Made by a program: the position numbers and the translations under genes
Source of the DNA: M2408 sp040386975
Lineage (GTDB): Bacteria > Bacteroidota > Bacteroidia > Flavobacteriales_D > Crocinitomicaceae
Direction: 5' to 3'
Assembly (NCBI GenBank): GCA_040386975.1
Contig: JAZKEO010000016.1
Coordinates: 62,001 to 126,000, forward strand
Length of the DNA stretch: 64,000 nucleotides
The notes under the pieces: model-generated
Told to the model about the DNA's origin: nothing
Seen by the model: only the letters and a program-made list of their open reading frames with translations
Databases searched by the model: none
Part shown: positions 34,916-44,404 of the stretch, piece after piece
Layout: every line of letters starts with the position of its first letter
Numbering within the stretch: the stretch's first letter is position 1

Positions 34916-37321
34916 CTACTTCTTTTTCGTAGCTACTTTTTTCTTAGTCACCGTTTTTTTAGCTGGTGCTTTCTTTACTGGAGTTTTTGCCGCAGTTGTT
35001 TTTGTTGCTGCGGATTTTTTTGCTCCCGCTTTTTTAACGTTAGGTTGTGATTCAGCAATTGCCAAACATTCTTCGTAAGTCAAATCTTCTGCAACAGCAG
35101 TTTTTGGCAATTTGTAATTGTCTTTTCCGATTTTCAAATAAGGTCCCCAACGTCCAACTAACAATTGCATATCTGGATTTTCAAGAAACAATTTGATAAT
35201 CTTGTTTGCGTCGTCGATGCGTTTAGTTTCAATGATTTCAATTGCACGAACTAAATCTACCGTCATTGGATCGTCTTCTTTCTTAAGAGAAATAAAAGCT
35301 TTTCCATGTTGCAAGTAAGGACCAAAACGTCCAACATTTGCTTTAATAACTAAATCTTCAAATTCGCCTACTGTACGTGGCAATTTAAACAATTCTAAGG
35401 CTTGTTCTAGAGTAATTGATTGAATTGACTGTTCTTTGCGTAAAGATGCGAACTGTGGCTTCTCACCGTCTTCTTTTTCGTCTCCAACTTGAACCATAGG
35501 ACCAAAGCGACCAATTCGAACAATGATTTTTCTTCCAGAAACTGGATGAATTCCTAATTCACGTTCTCCCGTTGCACGGTCAGAATGTTCCAAGGTATCG
35601 GTCACACTTAAATGGAATGGATTGTAAAAATCGTGAATCATTTTTGTCCACTCAATCATTCCGTGTGCAATTTCATCAAATTGTGCTTCCACTTTTGCTG
35701 TGAAATTGTAATCCAAAATGCGGTCAAAATGTTCAACCAAAAAATCTGTAACAACAATTCCAATGTCAGTTGGCGTTAATTTGTTTTTATCTTTTCCAGT
35801 TGTTTCTGTTTTTTTCGTTTCAGAAATACTTGTACCTTTTAATTCCAAATAATCATATTCACGAATTTCTCCTTCACGCTCCACTTTCTCCACATATCCA
35901 CGTTTTTGGATTGTTGAAATTGTTGGTGCGTAAGTTGAAGGACGACCAATTCCTAATTCTTCTAATTTTTTCACCAAAGAAGCTTCCACATAACGTGGTG
36001 CTGAACGCGTAAAACGTTGCGTAGCTTTGATAATATCTCTATTTAAAGCATCTCCAACGGAAACATCTGGTAAAAGTCCAGAATCTTCATCCTCTTCGTC
36101 TTCCTCTAATTTTGATTCCAAATAAACTTTTAAGAAACCATCAAATTTGATTACCTCACCTTTTGCTTGAAAAATTTCTTTTACGGAAGATGAAGTGATT
36201 TTGATTGTCGTTCTTTCTAATTTTGCATGAGCCATTTGAGAAGCGATTGAACGTTTCCAAATTAAATCATACAATTTAACTTCTTCATTTTCACCACTAA
36301 TTGAGTGTAAACTGAAGTCTGTTGGACGAATTGCCTCGTGGGCTTCTTGAGCACCAGCATTTTTCGTTTTATATTTGGTTGGGTTGGAATAATTTGCTCC
36401 GTAAGCTCTTGTAATTTCGTCTTTTGCTCCGTCTAATGCCGTTTGAGAAAGATTGACAGAATCCGTTCTCATGTAAGTGATTTTTCCTGCTTCGTACAAA
36501 CGTTGAGCAACAGACATTGTTCTCGAAACTGAAAAGCCAAGTTTCAAACTTGCTTCTTGTTGCAGAGTTGATGTCGTAAAAGGCGAAGATGGCGTTTTTA
36601 CTGCTGGTTTTTGTTGAACATCATCAACAGAAAAATTCGCTGCTTTACATTTTTCAAGAAAAGCTTGAACTTCTGGAAGTGAATCAAAATTTTTACTCAA
36701 TTCAGCTGAAATTTTATCTTTTCCAGTTGAAAAAAGACCTTGTACTTTATAAAATGATTCGTTTTTAAATGCTTGAATTTCTTTTTCTCTTTCAACAATT
36801 AAACGCACTGCAACGGATTGCACACGTCCTGCAGACAAACTTGGACGCACTTTTTTCCATAAAACAGGGGAAAGTTCAAAACCAACCAATCGATCCAACA
36901 CACGACGTGCTTGTTGTGCATTTACGAGTTCTAGATTTATATTTCTTGGTTTTTCAATTGCCGTTAAAATGGCATTTTTCGTAATTTCGTTGAATGTGAT
37001 TCGTTTGGTAGTCTTTTTTGCTAAATCTAAAGTTTCGTATAAATGCCAAGAAATTGCTTCTCCCTCGCGGTCCTCATCCGTCGCAAGCCATACAACCTCC
37101 GCTTCTTTGGTTAATTTCTTTAATTCAGAAACAATAGCTTTTTTATCGGCTGAAACTTCATAAGTTGGTTTGAAATCATTTTCAATATCAATAGCAATCC
37201 CTTTTTTAGCCAAATCTCGAACGTGACCATAACTTGATTTCACAACGAAATCTTTCCCTAAATAACCTTCAATGGTTTTTGCTTTCGCAGGGGACTCAAC
37301 TATTACTAAATTTTTAGCCAT
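34916..37321 (-). CDS. topA: DNA topoisomerase I with histone H1-like tail
   Basis: This type IA enzyme relaxes negative supercoils. The Toprim domain begins KNLVIVESPAKAKTIEGYLG and contains WLATDEDREGEAISWHL; the active Tyr is in ITYMRTDSVNLS (about residue 285). Instead of the zinc ribbons of E. coli TopA, the C-terminus has repeated GRFGPYLQHGKAFISL-type topoisomerase C-repeat segments. About 40 residues follow, almost only Lys, Ala, Thr, Pro and Val (from KKAGAKKSAATKTT), like histone H1. The length (801 aa) is usual for the phylum. Confidence 0.94.
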   Translation of the reverse strand: MAKNLVIVESPAKAKTIEGYLGKDFVVKSSYGHVRDLAKKGIAIDIENDFKPTYEVSADKKAIVSELKKLTKEAEVVWLATDEDREGEAISWHLYETLDLAKKTTKRITFNEITKNAILTAIEKPRNINLELVNAQQARRVLDRLVGFELSPVLWKKVRPSLSAGRVQSVAVRLIVEREKEIQAFKNESFYKVQGLFSTGKDKISAELSKNFDSLPEVQAFLEKCKAANFSVDDVQQKPAVKTPSSPFTTSTLQQEASLKLGFSVSRTMSVAQRLYEAGKITYMRTDSVNLSQTALDGAKDEITRAYGANYSNPTKYKTKNAGAQEAHEAIRPTDFSLHSISGENEEVKLYDLIWKRSIASQMAHAKLERTTIKITSSSVKEIFQAKGEVIKFDGFLKVYLESKLEEDEEDEDSGLLPDVSVGDALNRDIIKATQRFTRSAPRYVEASLVKKLEELGIGRPSTYAPTISTIQKRGYVEKVEREGEIREYDYLELKGTSISETKKTETTGKDKNKLTPTDIGIVVTDFLVEHFDRILDYNFTAKVEAQFDEIAHGMIEWTKMIHDFYNPFHLSVTDTLEHSDRATGERELGIHPVSGRKIIVRIGRFGPMVQVGDEKEDGEKPQFASLRKEQSIQSITLEQALELFKLPRTVGEFEDLVIKANVGRFGPYLQHGKAFISLKKEDDPMTVDLVRAIEIIETKRIDDANKIIKLFLENPDMQLLVGRWGPYLKIGKDNYKLPKTAVAEDLTYEECLAIAESQPNVKKAGAKKSAATKTTAAKTPVKKAPAKKTVTKKKVATKKK

Positions 37322-37544
37322 GGATACAGAATTATATTAAAAAACTTTGCAAATTTCACTGAAAATGAAATCAAAAGTTGTGCAAATTAACTATTTTTAA
37401 TTCCAAAATGCAAAAAACTATATAATATAATGAAAAAAATAAGTTTAGGGGTTTGAAAAATGAGCTTTTTTGAATGCTAGTTTAAGTAAAACGACCTCAG
37501 GTTAATTGTTTGATAATTAATTATTTTAACTGAAAAACTAGTTT

Positions 37545-38492
37545 TTATTTTAGTATTCCATTTTCATCGTAAAATTTCCAATCGCCGAATTCTTTTCCAT
37601 CTTTGACTTCGCCTTCCATTTTGATTTTTCCATTTTCATGCCATTCTTTGTAAGTAGCACAATTTTCTACTCCATTTACATAAGCTGAAATGTATTTTTG
37701 TTGTCCATTTGCATAGAATCCTTTGTAAGCACCGTTGAGTTTACCTTCAACATTTCTGGCTTCTTCAAGAGAAATTTTTCCGTTATCAAAATAATGTTTC
37801 CAAGTTCCAACCATTGTTCCACTACTAAGTTTACCTTCTTTTTTCTTGGTTCCGTTTTCATAAAAATCAACGTAGGCTCCATTTGGTTGATCGTCAAGAA
37901 ATGTTGTATTTAAGGAAATTTTACCATTTTGAAAATATTGAACCATTTTGCCATTCTTCATGCCATTTTTATGTTCCGTTTCTTCTCTTTTTGCACCATC
38001 TTCGTAGAATGAAAGCGACAATCCTGATTGATTTCCCTCAATAAATTTACAGATAAGAGATGCTTGTCCATTTGGATAATAATCAGCATAAGGACCATTT
38101 CTTTGACCATTGGTGTAAAATGCCATGCTACTCAAACTTCCATCTTCTCTGAAATAATACCATTGTCCATCTTCTGTATTGCTGATTGTATGCATACCGC
38201 TAGACTTCATTTGTCCATTTGCGTATCTGTCTTCTACTTCATTGATACTAATGGAGTTCGGGTCGGTTTGTGAGCTACTTCCATTTAAGTTAATATTTAT
38301 TTTGCTACTATCTCCACTTTCTAATATCTTTTTGACAATCGCATCAGTGTCACCACCAGCAAAAACCATACTTGTACTTGCTTTTAAATCTTTAAAGTCC
38401 TCCTTTTTAACTTTCATAGGAGCTTGTTTTTGTCCAAAAGCTGATAATCCTAAAAGGATTGTGAAAATGCTACTTACTGTTATTTTTTTCAT
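37545..38492 (-). CDS. exported MORN-repeat protein (YwqK-like)
   Basis: A signal peptide (ending SAFGQ) precedes an N-terminal segment of about 70 residues, then about nine MORN_2-type repeats with the pattern YxNGxxxxxxxFxxGxxxGxWxxYYxNG (e.g. FYTNGQRNGPYADYYPNGQ). Database names such as 'YwqK family antitoxin' come from one Bacillus operon and should not be read as a toxin-antitoxin role here. In Bacteroidota these proteins are secreted or periplasmic and of unknown function. A TATTTTTG box lies at 38521-38528. Confidence 0.78.
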   Translation of the reverse strand: MKKITVSSIFTILLGLSAFGQKQAPMKVKKEDFKDLKASTSMVFAGGDTDAIVKKILESGDSSKININLNGSSSQTDPNSISINEVEDRYANGQMKSSGMHTISNTEDGQWYYFREDGSLSSMAFYTNGQRNGPYADYYPNGQASLICKFIEGNQSGLSLSFYEDGAKREETEHKNGMKNGKMVQYFQNGKISLNTTFLDDQPNGAYVDFYENGTKKKEGKLSSGTMVGTWKHYFDNGKISLEEARNVEGKLNGAYKGFYANGQQKYISAYVNGVENCATYKEWHENGKIKMEGEVKDGKEFGDWKFYDENGILK

Positions 38493-38578
38493 GGTATGGT
38501 TTTTATTTGATTTATATGAACAAAAATACCTTGAAATAGTAAAACGTGAAATACGGTATATTACCTATTTTGATTATA

Positions 38579-38611
38579 TTCTTTGAGGTTGTAATTTGAA
38601 ACCTCAAAGAA
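38579..38611 (-). terminator. hairpin downstream of uvrB
   Basis: A 12-bp perfect stem (38579-38590 with 38600-38611, 9-nt loop) lies 33 bp past the uvrB stop. There is no T tract after it on the minus strand, so termination is plausible but unproven. Confidence 0.5.
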
Positions 38612-38643
38612 AAGAGGTGGGGTTTGATTGAATTTTCAGGAAC

Positions 38644-40659
38644 TCAAATCATCTTCTCCAATTCCTTCACTTCATCTCGCAAACGAGCTGCTTCAATGAA
38701 ATCTAAGTCTTTTGCAGCTTTTTCCATTTGTTTACGCGTTTTATCAACTAATTTTTTTAATTGATCTTTCGGCATGAATTTTACAACTGGATCTTGAGCG
38801 ATACTTGCTTTTTCTGAGAAATTTTGAGCGTAATCGCCTGTCAAGCCATCTCCATCAGCAACTTTAGTTGATTCCAAAATCTTCTCTTTGGATTTATTTA
38901 AGGCCGTTGGAACGATTCCATTTTCTAAATTGTATGCAATTTGCATATTTCTTCTTCGCAAAGTTTCAGAAATGGTTTTTTCCATCGATTGTGTGATTTT
39001 ATCGGCATACATAATCACCATTCCATTTACATTTCTCGCGGCACGACCAACAGTTTGAACCAAACTACGCTCATCACGCAAAAATCCTTCTTTATCGGCA
39101 TCTAAAATCGCAACCAAAGAAACTTCAGGTAAATCCAAACCTTCACGCAATAAATTTACTCCAATCAAGACATCAAATTCTCCCAAACGCAATTGACGTA
39201 AAATTTCAACCCGTTCAATCGTCAAGACTTCACTGTGAATGTAGCGACAAGGAATTCCAACTTTATCCAAGTATTTTTGAAGTTCTTCAGCCATTCTTTT
39301 GGTTAAAGTTGTTACCAAAACACGTTCGTCTTTTTCGCGACGAATTTGAATTTCTTCAATTAAATTATCAATTTGATTTTGACTTGGTCGCACTTCAATG
39401 ATTGGATCGAGTAAACCAGTTGGACGAATAAGTTGCTCGACAATGATTCCTTCTGATTTTTCCAATTCATAAACCGCTGGAGTAGCTGAAACGTAAATCA
39501 TTTGATTGACAACCGTTTCAAATTCTTCAAATTTCAAAGGACGGTTGTCCATGGCTGCTTGCAAGCGAAAACCATAATCCACCAAATTAATTTTTCTAGC
39601 TCTATCTCCACCATACATTGCTCTGATTTGTGGTAAAGTAACGTGACTTTCGTCCACAATCATCAGAAAATCTTTGGGGAAATAATCGATTAAACAGAAA
39701 GGTCGTGTTCCAATTTCTCGTTGGTCAAAATAACGTGAATAATTCTCAATTCCAGAACAATAACCTAATTCTCGAATCATTTCCATGTCGTAAGAAACAC
39801 GTTCTTCCAAACGTTTTGCTTCAATGATTTTACCTTCTCGTTTGAATGCTTCAACTTGTACTACCATGTCTTCCCCAATCTGATTCAAGGCTTGTTGTTG
39901 CGTTTCAGGACTCGAAACAAAAATGTTTGCAGGATAAATATTGATTGATTCTAATGTTTCTAATTTGGAATTATTTATCGGATCAATGGTGTAAATGTTT
40001 TCAATATCATCACCAAAAAACTCTACACGTAAAGCATAATCAGCATAAGCCAAATAAATGTCAATCGTATCGCCTTTTACACGAAAAGTTCCTCTTTTAA
40101 AGTCTTCAACAGCTCTTGAATACAAATTTATAACCAAACGATGAAGAAATTTATTTCGAGAAATAGCTTGACCTTTTTTTATTTCGATGATGCTATTTGC
40201 AAATTCATTTGGATTTCCAATACCATAAATACAGGAAACGGATGAAACGACAATCACATCTTTTCTGCCTGAAAGTAAAGAAGAAGTTGCAGATAAACGC
40301 AATTTTTCAAGTTCATCGTTAATTGCTAAATCTTTTTCAATAAAAGTATCAGTTGTTGGCAAATAAGCCTCAGGCTGATAATAATCGTAGTATGAAACGA
40401 AATATTCCACCGCATTATTTGGAAAAAACTGCTTGAATTCGCCATATAATTGAGCCGCCAGCGTTTTGTTGTGCGATAAAATCAAAGTTGGACGTTTGAT
40501 TTCTTTTATCACATTTGCAACCGTAAATGTTTTACCACTTCCTGTAACACCGAGTAAAGTTTGATGTTGTACATCGCTTTTAACTCCATCAACTAATTGT
40601 TGAATGGCTGTTGGCTGGTCGCCAGTTGGCAAAAAATCTGAAATTAGCTCAAAATCCAT
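38644..40659 (-). CDS. uvrB: excinuclease ABC subunit B
   Basis: UvrB is the damage-verifying helicase of nucleotide excision repair. Visible are Walker A LGVTGSGKTFTVANV, the beta-hairpin segment FVSYYDYYQPEAYLP, DESHVTLPQ (Walker B), helicase motif VLIGVNLLREGLDLPEV, and the C-terminal UVR domain KQMEKAAKDLDFIEAARLRD that binds UvrC. At 671 aa it is complete. A TAAATTTG box ends 5 nt before the ATG. Confidence 0.96.
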   Translation of the reverse strand: MDFELISDFLPTGDQPTAIQQLVDGVKSDVQHQTLLGVTGSGKTFTVANVIKEIKRPTLILSHNKTLAAQLYGEFKQFFPNNAVEYFVSYYDYYQPEAYLPTTDTFIEKDLAINDELEKLRLSATSSLLSGRKDVIVVSSVSCIYGIGNPNEFANSIIEIKKGQAISRNKFLHRLVINLYSRAVEDFKRGTFRVKGDTIDIYLAYADYALRVEFFGDDIENIYTIDPINNSKLETLESINIYPANIFVSSPETQQQALNQIGEDMVVQVEAFKREGKIIEAKRLEERVSYDMEMIRELGYCSGIENYSRYFDQREIGTRPFCLIDYFPKDFLMIVDESHVTLPQIRAMYGGDRARKINLVDYGFRLQAAMDNRPLKFEEFETVVNQMIYVSATPAVYELEKSEGIIVEQLIRPTGLLDPIIEVRPSQNQIDNLIEEIQIRREKDERVLVTTLTKRMAEELQKYLDKVGIPCRYIHSEVLTIERVEILRQLRLGEFDVLIGVNLLREGLDLPEVSLVAILDADKEGFLRDERSLVQTVGRAARNVNGMVIMYADKITQSMEKTISETLRRRNMQIAYNLENGIVPTALNKSKEKILESTKVADGDGLTGDYAQNFSEKASIAQDPVVKFMPKDQLKKLVDKTRKQMEKAAKDLDFIEAARLRDEVKELEKMI

Positions 40660-40664
40660 AGATG

Positions 40665-40672
40665 CAAATTTA
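40665..40672 (-). promoter_or_regulatory. TAnnTTTG box directly upstream of uvrB
   Basis: TAAATTTG on the minus strand is separated from the ATG by 5 nt. No -33 motif is seen, and no SOS-type operator is recognisable. Confidence 0.5.
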
Positions 40673-40766
40673 TGATTTTATTTGGGACTTTAAAAGTGAA
40701 AAAAAATTTAGATTTAAGTTTTTTAAATTGCTTGAAAACATAGACTTTTATGTGTGATTTGCTTTC

Positions 40767-40802
40767 TTTGAGTAAATTATTCAAAACTGTTTCTTACTTT
40801 TG
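40767..40802 (+). promoter_or_regulatory. putative terC promoter
   Basis: TTTG (40767-40770) and TACTTTTG (40795-40802) are separated by 24 nt, slightly longer than typical. The terC ATG follows 16 nt later. Confidence 0.5.
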
Positions 40803-40818
40803 CATTTCAATTTTTAGT

Positions 40819-41760
40819 ATGGTTTGGGTAATTTTTATAGCAATAATATTTGGACTTTTAGCGCTTGATTTAGGCGTTTTTCATAAAGCTGACAAAAAGG
40901 TTAGCATCAAAGAATCAATCGCTTGGACAATCGTTTGGGTGGCTTTGGCACTTTCTTTTGGAGGCGTTATTTATTGGTTATATGACAATCAAGTTTTAGG
41001 AATAAATCCTTTGAAAATTGATGCTTCAAAAGCGATGTTTGAATATTTTACGGGCTATATCATTGAAGAATCATTGAGTATGGATAATATTTTTGTCATT
41101 GCAATGATTTTTTCTTTTTTCAAGATCGAAGGAAAATTCCAGCATAAAATTTTGTTTTGGGGAATTATTGGAGCAATTTTCTTCCGTTTAATCATGATTT
41201 ATTTAGGTGCTACTTTTGTTGAAAAATTCGAGTGGGCAACCTATGTTTTTGGTGGTATTTTGATTTTTTCCGCTTTTAAAATGTTGAAATCAGAAGATGA
41301 GGAAACGAATTTCAAAGAAAATATCGGGGTAAAATTACTTTCAAAAATCTATCCAATTGATTGGGAAGAAAAAAGCGGAAAATATTTCGTTAAACGCAAT
41401 GGGAAAAAGATTGCAACAGGTTTATTCGCAACTTTGGTGGTAGTTGAATTTTCTGATATTCTTTTTGCGGTAGATTCCATCCCTGCTATTTTTTCGGTAA
41501 CGAAAGATCCATTTATTGTCTTTACCTCAAATATTTTTGCGATTTTAGGCTTGAGAAATTTATTCTTTTTCCTTTCGGGAATGATGGATAAATTTCAGTA
41601 CATCAAGTATTCTTTGGTTGGAATTTTACTTTTTGTAGGTCTAAAAATGGTTTTAATTGACGTAAAATGGATTGTAATAACTCCAACAACTTCACTGCTT
41701 GTGATTCTATCTTTTTTAACTCTTGGAGTGGTTTATTCGATTATTAAGAATAAGAAATAA
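40819..41760 (+). CDS. TerC/Alx family integral membrane protein
   Basis: The product (313 aa from the ATG at 40819) has about nine transmembrane segments. Family hallmarks are LLALDLGVFHK in the first helix, FEYFTGYIIEESLSMDNIFV, and VVEFSDILFAVDSIPAIF with conserved acidic residues in the membrane. Alx/MntX-type members export manganese; the name TerC refers to tellurium resistance in other bacteria and need not apply. A start at 40750 would place the promoter within the gene and adds unconserved residues. Confidence 0.85.
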   Translation: MVWVIFIAIIFGLLALDLGVFHKADKKVSIKESIAWTIVWVALALSFGGVIYWLYDNQVLGINPLKIDASKAMFEYFTGYIIEESLSMDNIFVIAMIFSFFKIEGKFQHKILFWGIIGAIFFRLIMIYLGATFVEKFEWATYVFGGILIFSAFKMLKSEDEETNFKENIGVKLLSKIYPIDWEEKSGKYFVKRNGKKIATGLFATLVVVEFSDILFAVDSIPAIFSVTKDPFIVFTSNIFAILGLRNLFFFLSGMMDKFQYIKYSLVGILLFVGLKMVLIDVKWIVITPTTSLLVILSFLTLGVVYSIIKNKK

Positions 41761-41782
41761 ACTTTCAGTCTTAAGTCTGATT

Positions 41783-42700
41783 TTATCTTCTTCGTCTATT
41801 GTGTTTTCTTCTTTTAAAAGGGTTATCTCTCAAGGATTTGGCATAACTCACAGATAGTTCGTGGGAAACTCCTGTCGTTTGATTTGCAGGAAAAAAGCGG
41901 TTGTCAATAACATAAACAACTCTAAATCCACTCATCATAAAAACTCCCAAAGATGCATTCATTGTAAATTCTGAGTCAATACCAGCCCCAAACCAGATTA
42001 ATTGGTTAGAAAGGAAGTTTACATTAAATGAACCGTGAAATTTACTTCCTCCAACTCCGTAAAGCATAACAGTTGGATACATCACAGACCAATCATTGAA
42101 ACGAACTTTGTATCCAGCACTTGCATATAAATGATTGCTTTGGAAAGTGTAATTTTTAGTCGGAGAAAGGAAATTATTTCCAAACATGTATGGCAATGCG
42201 ATGTGTAGATTTAAAGTTTTGGATGTTAGAGAAATACCCGTTCCAAAATTCAAGTATTTATTGGTGAAATTTCCGTCTAAAGTTGGTTCATTTGGGTCGA
42301 AATAAACCAAATCATCGTGAACAATTAAATTTTGCTCATTAAAAGCGATTTTTGCACCGAGTCCTAAGTTTACATCTTTTGCTAATTCAATGTTGTAAAT
42401 GTAAGAACCCGAAATCTCAAATTGATTATATTTATTAATTAAATCATTTGAAATAATTCCCGTTACACTATGTGTTTTATCAAAATTGTAATGACCATAG
42501 ATGAAAAATGCCTCAGGAAAGTTTTCTTGTCTAAGCCATTGTCTTCTGTACAAAGAATTAAATGAATATTTCGTTTCCCTATCCGCATAACCTGGATTAT
42601 ACAAGGATTGATGAATCATGTATTGCTTAAACTTAAATCTTGTTTGAGAAAAAGTAGTAAGGCAGACAAAAAATGAAATTATAACTAATAATACTTTCAT
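41783..42700 (-). CDS. PorP/SprF family outer membrane protein (type IX secretion)
   Basis: The signal peptide ends TTFSQ, and the body has the usual pattern QYMIHQSLYNPGYAD, YRRQWL, GIISNDLINKYNQ, LGLGAKI and SAGYKVRF. PorP/SprF proteins form a beta-barrel that anchors or assists secretion of one type-B cargo gene encoded next to it. The partner is the tiny protein directly upstream, with a 4-bp overlap. Length (305 aa) is normal. Confidence 0.85.
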   Translation of the reverse strand: MKVLLVIISFFVCLTTFSQTRFKFKQYMIHQSLYNPGYADRETKYSFNSLYRRQWLRQENFPEAFFIYGHYNFDKTHSVTGIISNDLINKYNQFEISGSYIYNIELAKDVNLGLGAKIAFNEQNLIVHDDLVYFDPNEPTLDGNFTNKYLNFGTGISLTSKTLNLHIALPYMFGNNFLSPTKNYTFQSNHLYASAGYKVRFNDWSVMYPTVMLYGVGGSKFHGSFNVNFLSNQLIWFGAGIDSEFTMNASLGVFMMSGFRVVYVIDNRFFPANQTTGVSHELSVSYAKSLRDNPFKRRKHNRRRR

Positions 42701-43110
42701 CTTTTCAAAATAATTTTTCCACTGTTTTGTGTAAGGAAATCACCAATGATAAATTCAAAACGATAAAAGTACATGCCTTCTGGAACTTTGTTGCCAAACA
42801 ATTGTCCTGGTGTATTCATCGTACCATCCCAATCATTTTTGTAAGGCTCAGCTTGATAAATAACTTCTCCCCAACGATTAAATACAAATAGTTTGTTTAT
42901 CGGATATTCTTTGAGGTTTTCAATGAAAAATGTGTCGTTATGACCATCACCATTTGGACTGAAAAAACTTGCGAAAATCAAATCGTCTTTCAGACCTTTT
43001 GAGTAAAAATTATTTTTTGCATGAATCTCATCCAAATTTTCAGAATGAATGTCGTTAAACAACACACAAGGTAGAAACAGAATAAGATTTAATAAAAATA
43101 GCTTTGTCAT
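42697..43110 (-). CDS. minimal protein with T9SS type B (gliding-motility) sorting domain
   Basis: A signal peptide (about residues 1-23) and a spacer of only about 25 residues lead into a type B C-terminal domain: FFSPNGDGHNDTFFIENL, FVFNRWGEVIYQ, WDGTMNTPGQ, GMYFYRFEF and a final GKIILKR. Type B domains direct secretion by the T9SS and usually follow very large adhesins. Here almost nothing precedes it, so this could be the tail of a lost adhesin or a genuine minimal cargo. It is coupled to PorP/SprF by 4 bp. Confidence 0.8.
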   Translation of the reverse strand: MTKLFLLNLILFLPCVLFNDIHSENLDEIHAKNNFYSKGLKDDLIFASFFSPNGDGHNDTFFIENLKEYPINKLFVFNRWGEVIYQAEPYKNDWDGTMNTPGQLFGNKVPEGMYFYRFEFIIGDFLTQNSGKIILKR

Positions 43111-43241
43111 TTATACTCAAATATTATACAAAAATCGTAAATTTACCTCAATTAAAATAGTCTTTCACAAAAAAAAGTTCATTTTATTCAGAAATAACGT
43201 TTTTTTATCCTGTTTTATTTCAAAGAAAACTTAGTTTAATT

Positions 43242-44315
43242 ATGGAAAATCGTAAAATAATTCACGTTGATATGGATGCATTTTTTGCTTCTGTTGAACA
43301 GTTGGATTTTCCTGAATATAGAAATAAACCACTTGCAGTTGGTGGAAATAGCGAACGCGGAGTTATTGCAGCAGCGAGTTACGAAGCACGAAAATTTGGA
43401 GTAAAATCAGCAATGAGTTCCAAAATGGCGGCAAAAATGTGTCCCGATTTAATTTTTGCTAGACCAAGATTTGAACGTTACAAAGAGATTTCAAAAGAAA
43501 TACGAAAAATTTTTGAACGTTACACGGATTTGGTCGAGCCACTTTCCATGGACGAAGCTTTTTTAGATGTTACTGAAAATAAATTAAACATTAAATCAGC
43601 TACTTTCATTGCTCAAGCTATAAAAAATGACATTAAAAATGAGTTGAATTTAATCGCTTCGGCTGGAGTTTCCTACAATAAATTTTTGGCAAAAATGGCT
43701 TCTGACCAAGATAAACCTGATGGATTGTTTATCATAAATGAAAAGGATGCTTTGGATTTTGTCTTTTCGCTGCCAATTCATCGTTTTTTTGGAGTTGGTA
43801 AAGTGACAGCCGATAAAATGATTGAATTGGGAATTCCAACGGGGAAACAGTTAAATAAGCAAAGTCTCGAATTTTTGACCTCAAATTTTGGAAAATCAGG
43901 ATTTTATTTTTACAACATCGCTCGAGGAATTGACAATAGAGAAGTAGAATCGTCTCGAGAACGAAAAAGCATAGCGGTTGAAAGTACTTTTTTTAAAGAT
44001 ATTTCGGATAAATTCACGTTTGAAAAAGAAGCAAAAAAAATTGCCAAAAACTTGTGGATTCGTTACTCAAAATTTAGTCAAAAAGGAAAAACTTTGAGTT
44101 TAAAAATTAAATTTAATGATTTCACGATTAACTCAAAATCCAAAACAATTCCGCAACAAATTAGTTCAGAAAAAATACTATTAGATTTATCAACTGAACT
44201 AATTGATTCCGTTTTTCCACTAAAAAAACCTATTCGTTTGATTGGTTTTCAAATTTCGGGCTTTAAAAAAGATGATTTTAAGGAATCTTATTATCAAAGT
44301 GAGTTAGAGTTTTGA
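43242..44315 (+). CDS. dinB: DNA polymerase IV
   Basis: This Y-family translesion polymerase has the catalytic motif IIHVDMDAFFASVEQ, the SMDEAFLDVT motif with the metal-binding Asp and Glu, the NKFLAKMASDQDKPDG segment and a little-finger domain with KSIAVESTFFKDI. The C-terminal clamp-binding tail is not clear. It is 357 aa, normal for the family. It has its own upstream region; no LexA-type box is recognisable. Confidence 0.93.
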   Translation: MENRKIIHVDMDAFFASVEQLDFPEYRNKPLAVGGNSERGVIAAASYEARKFGVKSAMSSKMAAKMCPDLIFARPRFERYKEISKEIRKIFERYTDLVEPLSMDEAFLDVTENKLNIKSATFIAQAIKNDIKNELNLIASAGVSYNKFLAKMASDQDKPDGLFIINEKDALDFVFSLPIHRFFGVGKVTADKMIELGIPTGKQLNKQSLEFLTSNFGKSGFYFYNIARGIDNREVESSRERKSIAVESTFFKDISDKFTFEKEAKKIAKNLWIRYSKFSQKGKTLSLKIKFNDFTINSKSKTIPQQISSEKILLDLSTELIDSVFPLKKPIRLIGFQISGFKKDDFKESYYQSELEF

Positions 44316-44404
44316 GGATTCAATTAACAATCAACAATGAATAACTATTGATTTTCGTTACTTTTTAAGCCATTTTCCTTTGTAATTTCGTAAAAAAAAG
44401 ATTC

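Noticed and set aside
37545..38492. Toxin-antitoxin role for the MORN/YwqK-like protein
   Set aside because: The gene has a signal peptide and no toxin partner; the name comes from one distant operon.
38179..38586. 135-codon ORF on the plus strand over the MORN gene start
   Set aside because: It is antisense to the MORN-repeat gene and its promoter, with no recognisable features.
40819..41760. Tellurium resistance operon
   Set aside because: Only a TerC/Alx-type protein is present; no terA, terB, terD or terE genes are nearby, and the family is broadly linked to metal export.
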